A DNA stretch of 64,000 nt from Cristatella mucedo. Taxonomy: Eukaryota; Bryozoa; Phylactolaemata; Cristatellidae. Where the stretch lies: NCBI GenBank assembly GCA_009760855.2, contig WPIO01000111.1:122001-186000 (forward strand). Reading direction: 5' to 3'. This document shows positions 1 to 9,932 of this stretch, in pieces. Under the pieces are notes generated by a model. It saw only the letters and a program-made list of their open reading frames with translations, was not told the origin of the DNA and ran no database searches. The position numbers and the translations under genes were made by a program. Position 1 is the stretch's first letter. Every line of letters begins with the position of its first letter.

Positions 1-1
1 A

Positions 2-1171
2 GAGTATCCAAAGGAATTACACGATTTACATACTGATTACTCACTTTGTCCTGAAAGTAGGGTTGTTGATAATTCTGAGTTTTCAAGATACCAACAAAAG
101 TTTTCATCTGGCCCAAGTACTATACCAAAGTTGATTTGTGATTTTAATAATAAAAATAATTATCTAACACACTACAGGTACTTTCAATTTGTTGTTAGTA
201 CAGGTTTGATTCCAACTAAAATACATAAAGTATATAAATTCAATCAAGAACCTTGGGCAAAACCATTCATTGATATATGTGCAGATAAAAAGATTGAATT
301 TGAACGTAAAGGTGATAGTTTCAAAAGAAATCTGTATTAAGGTTTTATGTGTCAAATCTTTGGAAAGACATGTGAGAACGTAGAAAACAGAACTTGTGTT
401 AGGTTAGTAAATACAGGGACTGATAAGAGTGATTCATTGTATAATAAACTAATGAGAGATCCTAGACTTAAAGAAATTAGATGCTTTGATAAGAGTCTAG
501 TTGGTTTCGAACATTCAAGAAAGACTACACTTCTAAACAAACCAATGTTTATAGGCGTTGCAATTCTTGATCTATCAAAATTACATATGCAAAGGTTTTA
601 CTATGACACTTTGAAGACTAAGTTTAATGATAGATTAAGTTTATTATACACTGATACTGATTCATTAGTTGTTGATATTAAAAGTGAAAACTTTGAGAAA
701 GAGATGTTTGATATTAAAGATTGGTTTCATAAAGACGAGTTTGGTAAATTCAAAGATGAGATGGATGGGGCAAAGATTGATGAATTCATTGCTTTAAGAC
801 CAAAAGTATATTCTGCTTCTTCTATTAGACCAATTATGAAAGCAAAGGGTGTTCCAAAAGAAGTAATTAGGAATTCAAAGATAACACATAGTGAATACAT
901 TCAATGTCTGTCTAGAGCAAATGAAATTTACAGTGCTGATCTTGATGCCAAAGACTTTGATGAGATACTTGATAGAGATTTCTACCGCATGACACAAAGT
1001 AAACACAATATTATTACAAAGAAACTTAAAAAAAGAGCACTGTCAGCATTTGAATCAAAGCGTTACTGGTTAGATTGTGGTTGCTGTAGTTATGCATACG
1101 GTCATTATAGAATAGAAGAGAGCGCTGGAAAATGTATTAAATGTTTTTCTAATACTAGTATAAATGCCTAA
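2..1171 (+). pseudogene. DNA polymerase B, C-terminal part, with in-frame stop
   Basis: Protein-primed family B DNA polymerase, the replicase of Polintons and adintoviruses. The frame is open from base 2, so the N-terminal exonuclease and early palm lie outside the window. An early YPKELHDLH segment is typical of this family. TAA at 338-340 interrupts the frame; the same frame resumes with FGKTCENVENRT, the conserved segment near motif B. Motif C, YTDTDS, is encoded at 647-664 with both aspartates intact. The C-terminus ends in a CGCC-containing segment. The stop is a single codon and downstream residues are family-like, so I read it as a nonsense mutation, not a second gene. The next small gene overlaps the end by 8 nt. 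Confidence 0.9.
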
Positions 1172-1331
1172 ACGAAAGATTGAAAGCGAAAAGGAAGAAG
1201 AAGTTGTGACTAAAATAAAACCTTTTGATACTGAAAGAGAATGGGGAGAACCAAGAGCAAAATGGTTTGGAGAAAAAGAAGTCAAACCAATTAAGAAATT
1301 TTTATTAACAAAAATCATTTCATTATTATAG
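1164..1331 (+). CDS. small basic protein overlapping the polymerase end
   Basis: A 55-codon uninterrupted frame starts with ATG inside the last codons of the polymerase gene and ends with TAG at 1329-1331. The product is rich in Lys and Glu at its N-terminus (MPKRKIESEKEEE) and more hydrophobic at its C-terminus. I do not recognise a family. The overlapping start and the start box of the next gene spanning its stop codon fit the compact packing elsewhere in this element. It could also be a spurious short ORF. Confidence 0.45.
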   Translation: MPKRKIESEKEEEVVTKIKPFDTEREWGEPRAKWFGEKEVKPIKKFLLTKIISLL

Positions 1332-1333
1332 AA
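1327..1333 (+). promoter_or_regulatory. start-proximal TATAGAA box
   Basis: TATAGAA directly abuts the ATG at 1334. The same box directly precedes many viral starts, so I infer a core promoter or initiator element. Confidence 0.5.
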
Positions 1334-1594
1334 ATGGAAAACGAAAATCCAGAGTTTTTAAAAGTTGAAGAAAGCTCAATGGATATAAGTATTTCAGATA
1401 TGGAGTCAATATCAGATACAGAATTCTAAGATCCTGATTAAATACCTGAATCCGAATCCGAATCAGAATCAGAATCAGAATCCGAATCCGAATCTGGGTT
1501 TGAGTCTGCTGAAGATGACTTTACTTTTTACACTGAAGCTAATGATATACCTCTATTTCGAAGTGATTATTTAAATGAAGAAAATGAATTATAA
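1334..1594 (+). pseudogene. small acidic Glu-Ser repeat protein, two in-frame stops
   Basis: One frame runs from the ATG at 1334 to TAA at 1592-1594, about 86 codons, broken by TAA at 1427-1429 and TAA at 1439-1441. The conceptual product is very acidic. Its middle is a run of alternating Glu and Ser encoded by a GAATCC/GAATCA hexanucleotide repeat around 1448-1495. No family is recognised; an acidic disordered protein is all that can be said. Its last codons overlap an upstream in-frame ATG (1575) of the next gene. The frame is conserved across both stops, which suggests recent decay. Confidence 0.5.
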
Positions 1595-1609
1595 AAATAT
1601 TTATACTTA

Positions 1610-1616
1610 TATAGAA
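1610..1616 (+). promoter_or_regulatory. start-proximal TATAGAA box
   Basis: TATATAGAA immediately precedes the ATG at 1617. It also helps choose this ATG over the in-frame ATG at 1575, which lacks the box. Confidence 0.5.
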
Positions 1617-2003
1617 ATGGACGTCTCGAGAATTCTAAGCTGTGAACAATCCAGAGATATGGCTGTAAAGATCTGTCTTCAAAAACTAAAAAGAAATGAT
1701 CAACGTATAATTAGACACTCTCTTGATAAACTTATTCCAGATTTAGATAGTTCATTTGTTAGAGTTCCTATAGAAATCTGTGAAGCTTCTGATAAACTAA
1801 TGGATTGTAGAGGTAAGATAAATGAAATGCTTGAAGAAGCATCTAAGAAATCAAACCCCCCCCCAAAAAACAAGGAGTACAAATTAATTAACTATATTAA
1901 AACAATTCTTAAACCTTATATAGGAAAATATGGATCAACAAGTTTCAAGAATTCTTTGTTGCGAATATGGTGTATGAATTGCAAACAGGTTTTGTGGTTT
2001 TGA
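1617..2003 (+). CDS. small accessory protein, paralogue 1 of 3
   Basis: Product of unknown function beginning MDVSRILSCEQ and carrying the motif IEICEASDKLMD. Two downstream genes (1930 and 2249) share both the start region and this motif, so the three form a tandem family. The open frame reaches 2003, but after a run of nine C at 1856-1864 the sequence stops looking like its relatives. A one-base change in the C run would give a stop at 1885-1887, just before the next paralogue, so the true protein is probably about 90 residues. No membrane segment or known domain is visible. Confidence 0.55.
   Translation: MDVSRILSCEQSRDMAVKICLQKLKRNDQRIIRHSLDKLIPDLDSSFVRVPIEICEASDKLMDCRGKINEMLEEASKKSNPPPKNKEYKLINYIKTILKPYIGKYGSTSFKNSLLRIWCMNCKQVLWF
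1917..1924 (+). promoter_or_regulatory. start-proximal TATATAGG box
   Basis: TATATAGG lies 5 nt before the ATG at 1930 and matches the boxes ahead of other viral genes. It supports 1930 as a genuine separate start. Confidence 0.4.
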
Positions 2004-2184
2004 AGATGACACCCCCTATATCCCTTCAGATCTTTATAAGTATATCTTTATACTACCTGCACCAAAAATTTGGGTTCTTTTAGATGTTTGTGATGCATAT
2101 GATAAAATGAAAAAGAAAGAAAGAAAATATACTTCAGCATTTGATAAATTTTATCAAATATTTGATGTAAAAACAAAAAACTAA
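1930..2184 (+). pseudogene. small accessory protein, paralogue 2 of 3, in-frame stop
   Basis: An 84-codon frame from the ATG at 1930 to TAA at 2182-2184, interrupted by TGA at 1975-1977. The start region (VSRILCCE) matches paralogue 1 (VSRILSCE), and the later motif LLDVCDAYDKM matches IEICEASDKLM and LLEICNASNKM of its neighbours. Function unknown. The stop is the only visible lesion. Confidence 0.5.
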
Positions 2185-2248
2185 TCACTTTTACATATAA
2201 GTAATTTTCTTTTTTTATATTGAATAATTTATAAGTATATTGTAGTAA

Positions 2249-2497
2249 ATGGAAGATGAGATTGATAAGATACTTGAGTGTTATTATTCAATGACTATAC
2301 TTTTTTTGATATTAAAAATGTCTAGTTATCCTCATGGTAATTATAGCGATTATAGTTTTAGAAGATTTTATAATGCTATGAAAGAACTAGATAGAAAAAC
2401 TATTGATGGCCTTTTAGAGATCTGTAATGCTTCTAATAAGATGAGAGAAGCTTGTACAAAATTAAAAGGGTGTACTTCTTTTCCATTTCCATTTTAA
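2249..2497 (+). CDS. small accessory protein, paralogue 3 of 3
   Basis: An intact 82-residue frame. The start (EIDKILECYYS) and the motif LLEICNASNKM align with the two genes upstream. An AT-rich TATATTGTAGTAA precedes the ATG. Function unknown; the tandem arrangement suggests duplication of an accessory or host-interaction gene. Confidence 0.55.
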   Translation: MEDEIDKILECYYSMTILFLILKMSSYPHGNYSDYSFRRFYNAMKELDRKTIDGLLEICNASNKMREACTKLKGCTSFPFPF

Positions 2498-2553
2498 TTA
2501 TTGATATTGAAAAAAAACTTTTTAATTTATATTTTTTTATTATTATATAGGAA

Positions 2554-3025
2554 ATGCAGAACGACGTTACAGATCCCAATCTTGCTACTAGTGCTACTCT
2601 CCTTAAGTCTTACGTTAATTATCTTGTTAGGTCAAGAATGACTGCGTATGATTCCCAAACACTTGATTCAGATATTTCAGTCATGACTGACAATTCGGTT
2701 AATAAGTTCTATCTCGATGAATGTGATATCGAAGCTCAAAAGATTATAACTGCCGGCTTAACTGATGTAACAGCAAATCTTGAATCTACTGTTAGGTCTA
2801 AAGTAGACGCACTTCTTCACGATCCTTCTGAGATCTCTAGCTATACAACATGGATTGCATCTCAACTTACAACACTCTAAACAGTTATTTCACGAGTTTC
2901 AGGAGTTAAACCAGACATCTCTGGAATCGTTAAAGACGAGTGTTAGGCAGTTCTTCCTGATCTATCTGATGGTGTTAGCAAGACAAAAGGCAACTGCTGC
3001 AGCTTTAGAAGCACAATCAGCATAA
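2554..3025 (+). pseudogene. unknown viral protein with two stops and a frameshift
   Basis: Begins after ATTATATAGGAA. The first 108 codons are open to TAA at 2878-2880. The same frame continues with protein-like sequence through TAG near 2944, then a one-base shift leads to an Ala-rich tail ending at TAA 3023-3025. Composition is polar, rich in Thr, Ser and Asp, with predicted helical stretches. I do not recognise it. A structural or accessory role is possible but not shown. Confidence 0.45.
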
Positions 3026-3062
3026 TTAATTTAATTAAAACAAAAATAAACATTATATAAAA

Positions 3063-3452
3063 ATGGGTATTGAAACAAGGAGTAGGGATTGCCTTAATGA
3101 AGTTCAAGGTCAACAGCATTCAAATTGTAAGATTTGTTCATATCCTATGGGTAGAATTGAAGACATTAGATCAACATTACTAAACGCTGTTAAGCTAGTT
3201 ATTGAATACAAGGCTTTAAGAATCAATCACTCTGAACCAGAAATCGCTAACATATTTACTAAGGTTAGAGATGGGTCAATCTTTGAAGAGTTTCTCAATG
3301 ACTTAAAAATAGAAAAAATAAGTGAAATTAAATCAGAAGCTTACTCTAAAAAAATAGAACTAACAAAACAAATAAAAAAAGAAATAGATCAAGGAAAAGA
3401 CTTTGAACCTCCGGAAGAGTTGATTGAAGAGACTATGGATTGGTGGATCTAA
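3063..3452 (+). CDS. unknown 129-aa viral protein
   Basis: Intact frame preceded by CATTATATAAAA. The N-terminus holds CKICSYPMG, a possible half zinc-binding site, followed by a charged helical region rich in Lys, Glu and Ile, probably coiled coil. No match is recognised. It sits between the unknown 2554 gene and the two-TM gene at 3480, all on the plus strand with short gaps. Confidence 0.5.
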   Translation: MGIETRSRDCLNEVQGQQHSNCKICSYPMGRIEDIRSTLLNAVKLVIEYKALRINHSEPEIANIFTKVRDGSIFEEFLNDLKIEKISEIKSEAYSKKIELTKQIKKEIDQGKDFEPPEELIEETMDWWI

Positions 3453-3479
3453 AAAAATATTTACAAAGATATAGAAAAA

Positions 3480-3878
3480 ATGCCAGATTTGAGAAAAGAT
3501 TTTGCTGTTAAAAAATATGAAGAGACTCTTAAATTTAATAACAAAATTAGGGGATGCCTAATAAAATTAACAAGAGCTAGATATGTAACTAAATTTATAA
3601 ATATAGTAATAGCATTAGGAGTAACTGTTTCAAGTACTTATATTCAAGTTTTACCATCTATTAGCCATGCTGTAACTTTCTTTTCAGCTCTATCTGTAAT
3701 TTTTGTGTCAGTTGATGGTGTGCTTACAGAAATAGACAAACGTAAAAGGAATGCTTTAAATTCTAATTATCAAATTATCTCAAAGATTAGTAACGCTTTA
3801 TCTGATGACGAGATTACAAAAGAAGAGTTTGAAGGACTTGTATTGGGGAACTCACAAACTGAAATTAATGTTGGTTGA
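3480..3878 (+). CDS. two-transmembrane protein, SLATT-like topology
   Basis: Intact 132-residue frame after GATATAGAAAAA. An amphipathic N-terminal helix (to about residue 35) is followed by two hydrophobic segments at roughly 36-58 and 61-82, then a cytosolic-type charged tail that ends with a DDEITKEEFEGL helix. This layout resembles SLATT-type two-TM domains known from bacterial conflict systems. I infer this from topology only, so it may be an unrelated viral membrane protein. Its 3' end overlaps the convergent integrase by 14 nt. Confidence 0.5.
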   Translation: MPDLRKDFAVKKYEETLKFNNKIRGCLIKLTRARYVTKFINIVIALGVTVSSTYIQVLPSISHAVTFFSALSVIFVSVDGVLTEIDKRKRNALNSNYQIISKISNALSDDEITKEEFEGLVLGNSQTEINVG

Positions 3879-4252
3879 TAACTTGTAAGTCCTCTCTAAC
3901 AAAACTTCTCTTAACATCATTTACGAAATATCTAGTCAGTTGTTCTCTTAATACCATTATTCTAAGAATAGTATGTTTAGTTAAACTCCATATTGGGTCT
4001 GTGGCTCTTCTTCTTTCCTCATCTTCTCCCTCACCCGGTTCTAACAAATACCTAACGGGTGTGTTAAGTTTTAATAGCTTTTCGCCATGGTATTTTGGTT
4101 TCTTTAGTCCTACCTCTTCTTTTTTTATTGCCTTTGCAGGTTCTTCACCAATCATTCTTGTAACACTATTATTTAGATACTCAATGATCTTTGGTAGATT
4201 ATCAACCCACTCTTTATTTCTAGTATAATCTCCTTTATTAATACTTTCTAAT
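3865..4252 (-). pseudogene. viral integrase, C-terminal half, cut off by LINE
   Basis: C-terminal part of a retroviral-type DDE integrase as found in Polintons. Diagnostic segments are RRRATDPIWSL and a terminal RSFVREDLQV. The reading extends upstream of the first Met (at 4155) to the LINE border at 4252, where the sequence stops abruptly. The N-terminal catalytic half is at 8170-8629 on the same strand, and the two parts are in the same frame once the LINE is left out. No chromodomain follows. The gene ends convergently inside the two-TM gene. Confidence 0.85.
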
Positions 4253-4671
4253 CATTCTCGCCTCCTGACATAGAGCGCTCTAACGTGCGTTCTTGTTCGT
4301 TGCAGAATTCTTCCGAAAACCGAAGTTCTTGCGAACATCGTATACGGAAACGATACAGCTAAGACCTGTTTAAAGTTATTCTGATTGTTATTTGACCGTA
4401 GCGCGTAAGAAATTACGTGCCTATGGACCTCTAAACGCTTATCGCTTCGGGCTGCTGGGTCTCCCACGCCGGTGGCTGCCTAGCTACTCAGGCGTCTAGT
4501 AACCTGCATGTTAGTTATGATCGTCAGCAGCTGTTATCGCTTCGTCATCGCATATCAAATGCATTCCTAGATATTAATGTTGTTGCTAAGATTCATGAAC
4601 TATGCATTAACAAAAGAAAAGCGCCCCGTAGCCGCCGCGGTGGCCGGAACCGCCAGCTCCGACGCCGCTCG

Positions 4672-5757
4672 TTGGGTGGAACCTGCAAGCTGAGTACCAG
4701 CTCGTTCGGTATTACTAGCATTGTCTCGAACCGCTCAGCACGCTCCCCCACATGCGTCACTGTAAATTCCTCAAACTTCGTGGTCATCAAGCCTGTTGTA
4801 ACCCCATCGGCCAGACTTAACACTTGCCTTTGGAATCCTCGCTCAATGTGCAATAAACCTCTAGTAATAAGCGACCTTATTTCTGAAAATGGTATCGACC
4901 TGCTCGCCCTAACTGAAACTTGGCTGAAATCGATAAACTGTCCGACAATTAAAGACGCAACTCCATCTGGTTTCTCGTTCTTTCACACCCCTACATCAAT
5001 CAAAACTGGAGGTGGAGTTGCTATTGTCGTGCGCTCGAAATTCAACTTCAAGCCATTTGCAGTACCCTCGAAGCAGTCTTTTGAATCAATTGTCTTGGTC
5101 TCACCCGAAAACAAGCTACCGATAGTGGCAGTAGTCTATCGCCCACCAGGTACCAAATCCTCCTTTATCTCAGATTTCTCCGATCTCATTTCGATTTTGT
5201 GTGCAAGAAATCGATCCTTCCTCGTTATGGGTGATTTCAACGTTCACTTTGATAACTTATCTGACGCTTTCAGCATCGAATTTCGTGCATTGACTGACTC
5301 ATTGTCTCTTGTGGCTCATGTGCATGGCCCTTCCCACATCAAGGGTCACACACTCGACCAGATTTTCTCATACCACTGCACTTTGTCATCACCAATTATT
5401 ACCAAATCATGCTTATCTGACCACATGCAGATCTCATTCAATCTACAGTGTTTGCCCACATCCTCCTCTAAAATAACCTGTGAATCGCGAAACCTCAAGA
5501 CCCTTGACATCGATGCTGTCAGTGCGAGAATATCTGCTTCACCTCTGCTGCTCAATCCTCCCTCCGATCTGTCATCATTGGAAGATAGCTTCAACACGAA
5601 ACTAGCTGACACGCTAGACGAGTTTGTCCCTCTGACAAAGCGCACTGTGCGCCCCCGCCCAGACGGCCTATGGTTTACCGCAGACATTAAACTAGCCAAG
5701 TCTACTAAACGAAAGCTTGAAAAAGCATACAAAAGATCCGGACTAACTGTCCATTGA
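4672..5757 (+). pseudogene. LINE A endonuclease domain (APE type)
   Basis: Apurinic-type endonuclease of the LINE. Visible landmarks are LNTCLWNPRSM (start), LALTETWL (catalytic Glu), VAVVYRPPG, VMGDFNVHFD and LSDHMQI (catalytic His). A basic RRGGRNR-type leader is encoded just upstream. TGA at 5755-5757 and TAA at 5821-5823 interrupt the frame before the reverse transcriptase. Confidence 0.85.
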
Positions 5758-5999
5758 CAGGCAGATGAAGACTACTGTAGGTCGTACCAATCGATCCTAG
5801 CAAAGGCTAAGTCTAGTTTTTAAGAAAACATTGTTGAATCACAGATGCACAATCCAAAAATGCTGATGTCGACAATAAACCATCTCCTCAACCGTTCCCA
5901 GATTAGCTCCTTACCTGATGATCCTAATGATGATCTAGCCGATCGCTTCTCTCGATTCTTTGTGCAGAAGATAGACAAGATCAGGAATCCATCCCTGCG

Positions 6000-6827
6000 A
6001 TGACAACCTCCCCACTAGAATGCTGTTCCTCGGTTCCTGGCTGCACCTCAATGTCTGCATTTAAGCAGGTCACTAGTGGTCTAGTCCTAAAGTTCGTATC
6101 TCAATCAAAGAAGACAACAAATCCTCTGGACCCTATTCCCACTGTCCTGCTCCTACGTTGCATTGATCTGCTGCTGCCATGCATAACAAACATCATTAAT
6201 ATGTCATTAGCCTCAGGTCATGTCCCAGCACCTTTCAAAAAAGCTGTAGTCAGGCCACTTCTCAAGAAAACTACACTTGACCAAGAGAACTTGAGCAACT
6301 ACCGCCCAGTTTCCCTTCTACCATTCCTATCAAAGACACTCGAACTGGTCGTGGCGGACCAGCTGAACTCGTATATCGAAACCTCACACCTTGCTAGTAA
6401 GTTCCAGTCTGGCTTTAGAGCTAATCACTCCACAGAGTCAGCATTGCTTAGGGTATACAACGACCTACTTAGGAATGCAGACGTGGGTAGAGTGTCTCTG
6501 CTCGTTTTGCTTGATCTTTCGGCAGCTTTTGATACCATCGATCACAAAGTTCTTCTAGAGCGCCTCTCATCTCGCCTGGGCATCACTGGCACTGCTCTGC
6601 AGTGGTTCAGGTCCTATCTCAGTGGGAGACTCCAGAGTATTGATGTGAATGGACAAAGATCATCTGAAGTACCTCTGAAATATGGAGTACCTCAGGGCTC
6701 AGTGCTAGGTCCGCTTCTTTTCACGGTTTCTACTCTGCCTCTTGCTGATGTGATTGCCAAGCACAATCTAGGCTTTCACTTCTATGCAGATGACACTCAG
6801 TTGTACCTTTGCTTTGATCTCTCCTAG
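6000..6827 (+). pseudogene. LINE A reverse transcriptase domain
   Basis: Reverse transcriptase with NYRPVSLLPFLSKTLE, FQSGFRANHSTESALL, LLDLSAAFDTIDH, GVPQGSVLGPLLF and the catalytic FYADDTQ. The frame is shifted relative to the endonuclease and ends at 6827; the same frame continues past a stop to about 7030. CR1/L2 clade by these motifs. Confidence 0.88.
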
Positions 6828-7034
6828 CCTTCGAGCACCTCAAATTCTCTAAACTCACTAGCTGCATGCATTGATGACATCCACACATGGATGGCAGCAA
6901 ATTTTCTAAAACTTAACGATGATAAAACTAACTTACTAGTTATGGGCAAACCCAGTGTGATCCAGAGATTGGAAAGGCTGACTCTCAAAATTGGCTCTGC
7001 CAGCATATCTCCAGTTGAATAAGCTCGATCTACT

Positions 7035-7309
7035 CTCCAACTTTCTTACGCAACGACATCTACTCTCCAACTGCCGACTATGGCACATCTTTTTCAGCGG
7101 TCCTGAACTACTACTTCTATGCTACTCACTACCTCAAGTGCTCTCCTAACTCTGCTATGCTTCCCACTTTCTCTTTGTTGCGTGAGACGAAGTCTGTTGG
7201 CTACCGAATGCGTACCGAAAGCCGCTTAGGCTGTGAGTGAGCTATACAAAACTCTCCTGCGTAACACCCACATGGTCTTTATGACTTTGTGGAGTTACTG
7301 ACGGAGATA
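7035..7309 (+). mobile_element. LINE B 3' fragment nested in LINE A
   Basis: This stretch matches the 3' coding end and 3' UTR of a second LINE family seen at 33020, 41450, 50060 and 55300. Signatures are the YSPTADYG-type peptide, LLRETKSVGYRMRTESRLG and the following UTR. LINE A sequence is interrupted within an SARNLG-encoding segment and resumes after the insert. Confidence 0.75.
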
Positions 7310-7319
7310 CATCAATTTA

Positions 7320-8169
7320 GGTGTCATTTTCCAAAGCGACCTCTCGTTAGACGACCATATCAGCTCCACAGTCAAATCCACCTATTTTCAGCTTCATAAC
7401 ATTGCTAAAATTCGGGCTTGTTTAGATAAAGATACCACGTCCAAGTTGGTCCATGCATTCGTGATATCTCGTCTCGACTTGTGCAACTCACTGCTTACTG
7501 GCCTACCAGTATTTGCGATCAGGCGATTGCAGCTGGTGCAAAACTCTGCAGCTAGGCTTGTCTGTCGTGAGCGTCGCAGTTGCCACATTACTCCACTTCT
7601 CGCCGACCTGCACTGGCTACCAGTCAAGCAACGGATTGAGTTCAAGGTTTTGTCCCTCACTTTTAGGTCCCTTTATTCTATGGCTCCAGCCTATCTGTCA
7701 TATATACTACCCCATCAGGCTAAGCATCGTACCACCTGCTTTTCGGAATCCAACAGTCTAGAAATACCTCATACAAACCTTAAATCCTTTGGAGACCGTG
7801 CATTTAGTTCATATGCTCCCAAAGCCTGGAACTCCCTCCCGACCTGCGTCAAAACATCCCTTGACCTGACCACATTTCAAAGGAACCTAAAAACACACCT
7901 ATTTAGGTGAGGATTTAGTGGGTTCCTGTGATTCGTCCTTGATGTGCTTATGCGTGCTGACAATGTGCATGCTGCCACTAACCACATTTGCATGCTGACC
8001 CTGTGCATGTCACCCCTAACCATATTATTTATTTCGTTTGTTTTTTCAAGCATGATTTTACATACCATTCAATTGCATTTCACTTTACAGCAAATTTAAA
8101 GCGCCTAGAGAGAGATTAAGTTCTCTGAGGGCGCTTTATCAAGTGAATTATTATTATTATTATTATTAT
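7320..8169 (+). mobile_element. LINE A C-terminal coding part, 3' UTR and (ATT)n tail
   Basis: The frame at 7446-7910 encodes the conserved post-RT region (SRLDLCNSLLTGLP, LVCRERRS, DLHWLPVKQRI, AWNSLPTCVKTS). The UTR ends in a hairpin with arms AAAGCGCC and GGGCGCTTT flanking GAGATTAAGTTCTC, then (ATT)n. Confidence 0.85.
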
Positions 8170-8629
8170 TAATTCTTTTTCATACTGAGCAATAAATGCT
8201 CTCTCAGCAACTGTTCTATTCATTCTTTCAACTAATGCATCACTCTTTTTACTAGTTCCTTCTATGATTTGTGTTTCATGTTTTTTCATTACTTCAGCAA
8301 ACTCACCTTTAAACTCTGACCCAGGATCAACCGTCATTTTCTTTGGCCACTTCAAAGGTCCTTTTCTGTAGATATCTATTATTGCTTTTTTTACTTCTTT
8401 AGAAGACTTTGTTTCAAGAGGTCTTGATTCATTATATCTAGTAGCAACATCAATAACATTCAAAGCATATTTATATCCAGAATCATTAGGCATATACAAA
8501 ATGTCTGCTTGGTGATTTTCATTAGGCTCAACAATGTTAAAGAAACCCTGTGAAATCTTTTTAGGTCTTGGCTTGAATACTTGACTTATATCTAAGTTAG
8601 GATTGAATTTACCTTCTTTTTTCTTTCAT
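8170..8629 (-). pseudogene. viral integrase, N-terminal catalytic half
   Basis: Retroviral-like DDE core. The first Asp is in HQADILYMP, the second in VDPGSEFKG and the Glu in LVERMNRT, all present. The protein is cut after QYEKEL by LINE A. The likely start is the ATG at 8627-8629, but a one-base shift separates it from the main frame. The start is divergent from the Cys-rich gene at 8656, with 26 nt between them. Integrase joins the element's ends to host DNA and defines Polinton-type biology. Confidence 0.88.
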
Positions 8630-8655
8630 TTAGAGTTAAGAACATTTTATAGAGA

Positions 8656-9047
8656 ATGGAAATATTTTGTGATACATGCTTAAGCACATTTAATGGAGTT
8701 GAATACCTTGAAACAGGTCATCCATATTGTAAACCAAAAAGAAAAAACCAAAACAGGAATATGAAATACGTTGTTGTATCTGTGATAAAGATATGGAAGA
8801 AACTGAATTTGATTCTAACCGTTTTCGTAACAACCACTGTATAATCTGTTCATACTGTAACATGAATTCTAGTTGTTATAAAAAAGAAAAACTAACTAAA
8901 CTATATTTATTGGTTAAGAAACACTTAAAAAAACAACGTTGTTCTACTTCTTTACATCATTGCTTATATCATGAAGCCATCTGTTCTATTTCTAAATTAT
9001 TTCCGGTTGTTAAAGGTAAACACAAAACAACAAAGTTAAAAATTTAA
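8656..9047 (+). pseudogene. Cys-rich (zinc-binding) viral protein, one frameshift
   Basis: Starts MEIFCDTC after TTTTATAGAGA. A missing A in an A run near 8745 shifts the frame; the downstream frame then encodes CCICDKDMEE and HCIICSYC, giving at least four CxxC-like pairs in about 130 residues. It is likely a zinc-binding protein of unknown role. It ends 18 nt before the convergent fibre gene. Confidence 0.6.
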
Positions 9048-9064
9048 TAGTTTTCTTAGTTCAT

Positions 9065-9932
9065 TTATACTCTTGAGGAGGGTACATAACTAACCAAGAG
9101 GTTTACCTTTAATTTTCCGGTGCTATCAACGAAGTAATACTCTGTAGGTAACCTAGAAAAATATACATGGTACTTCAAGTTAACACCTGTTGAAGAAGTA
9201 TTTATAGCTCTTACATCACCAGATACTACTGTTGTATCAGTATTAGGTTTTAGAAATACACAATTAGAAGATCCTACAACCATAACATTTAATATCATTA
9301 TAGGTGGAGACATTTTATTTGTCCATGAGTAAGGAGTCGATAGATTTAATATTGAGTTTAATGCTTTTGGGTCCATTGAGATTGATATTACTTCTGTTAT
9401 TTTTTAAGTGTTTTATCTACCTAATTCTTTGTTGCAACATCCAAAGGGTTGACAGGCTCAGAAATATTAGTAATTGAATATCTACCCATATTGATATTTG
9501 TTGTTGAAGGAAACCCCTTAAGGAATATATCTCTTTTCATTCCTCCATAAGTAACACAGTAGTCATCATTTAATACTACTAAATTAGTATTACCAGAATT
9601 CCAATAAGTAGATGTTATGGCTTTACCATTCATGTCTAAATCTCCCAGCATTGTATCTCCATTTTCTTAACATAATTATTTACTTGTGAAACGTTTACAC
9701 CATCTGAAGGATTAACACCAGCTCCTAGATTTGTAATACGTTTACCACCAAGACTAAGTGTTATTCCTGAATTAACGACAAAGTTTGCATCGGCGTAAGA
9801 TTTTGTAACAGCGTCATAGTCATTGACAGGGCCAGCTAAGTTTATAATTCTATTACCATTTGCATCAAGATCAGAAAGAATGAATCCATTATTCTTCAAT
9901 ACATGGTCCTCGCTGTGAAACTTTTTGTTCAT
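9065..9932 (-). pseudogene. phage-type fibre protein A
   Basis: Fibre with shaft repeats of the form (D)xNGxxIxNLxxPVNxxDAVTKxY, known from phage tail fibres and some eukaryotic DNA viruses, at 9932-9421. A distinct C-terminal head domain lies at 9376-9065. Three lesions are visible: a lost A near 9655, TAG at 9418-9420 where relatives have Tyr, and another lost A near 9405. The start at 9932 follows CTATATA (complement), giving TATATAG directly before ATG. The start lies inside the end of the exonuclease gene. Its role is probably host-receptor binding. Confidence 0.8.

Larger units (their letters stand above)
4253..8169 (+). mobile_element. LINE A, CR1/L2-type non-LTR retrotransposon inserted in the integrase
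   Basis: A 3.9 kb retrotransposon copy carrying endonuclease, reverse transcriptase and a hairpin-plus-(ATT)n 3' end. It is more GC-rich than the viral sequence around it. It is flanked by TAAT at 4249-4252 and 8170-8173, a short target duplication whose right copy merges with the microsatellite tail. The coding region is broken by stops and shifts and by a foreign LINE B piece at about 7035-7309, so the copy is dead. Many 3' fragments of the same family are scattered over the right half of the window. Confidence 0.9.

Noticed and set aside
4253-8169. Active full-length LINE
   Set aside because: Stops, shifts and an internal LINE B insertion break the reading frame.
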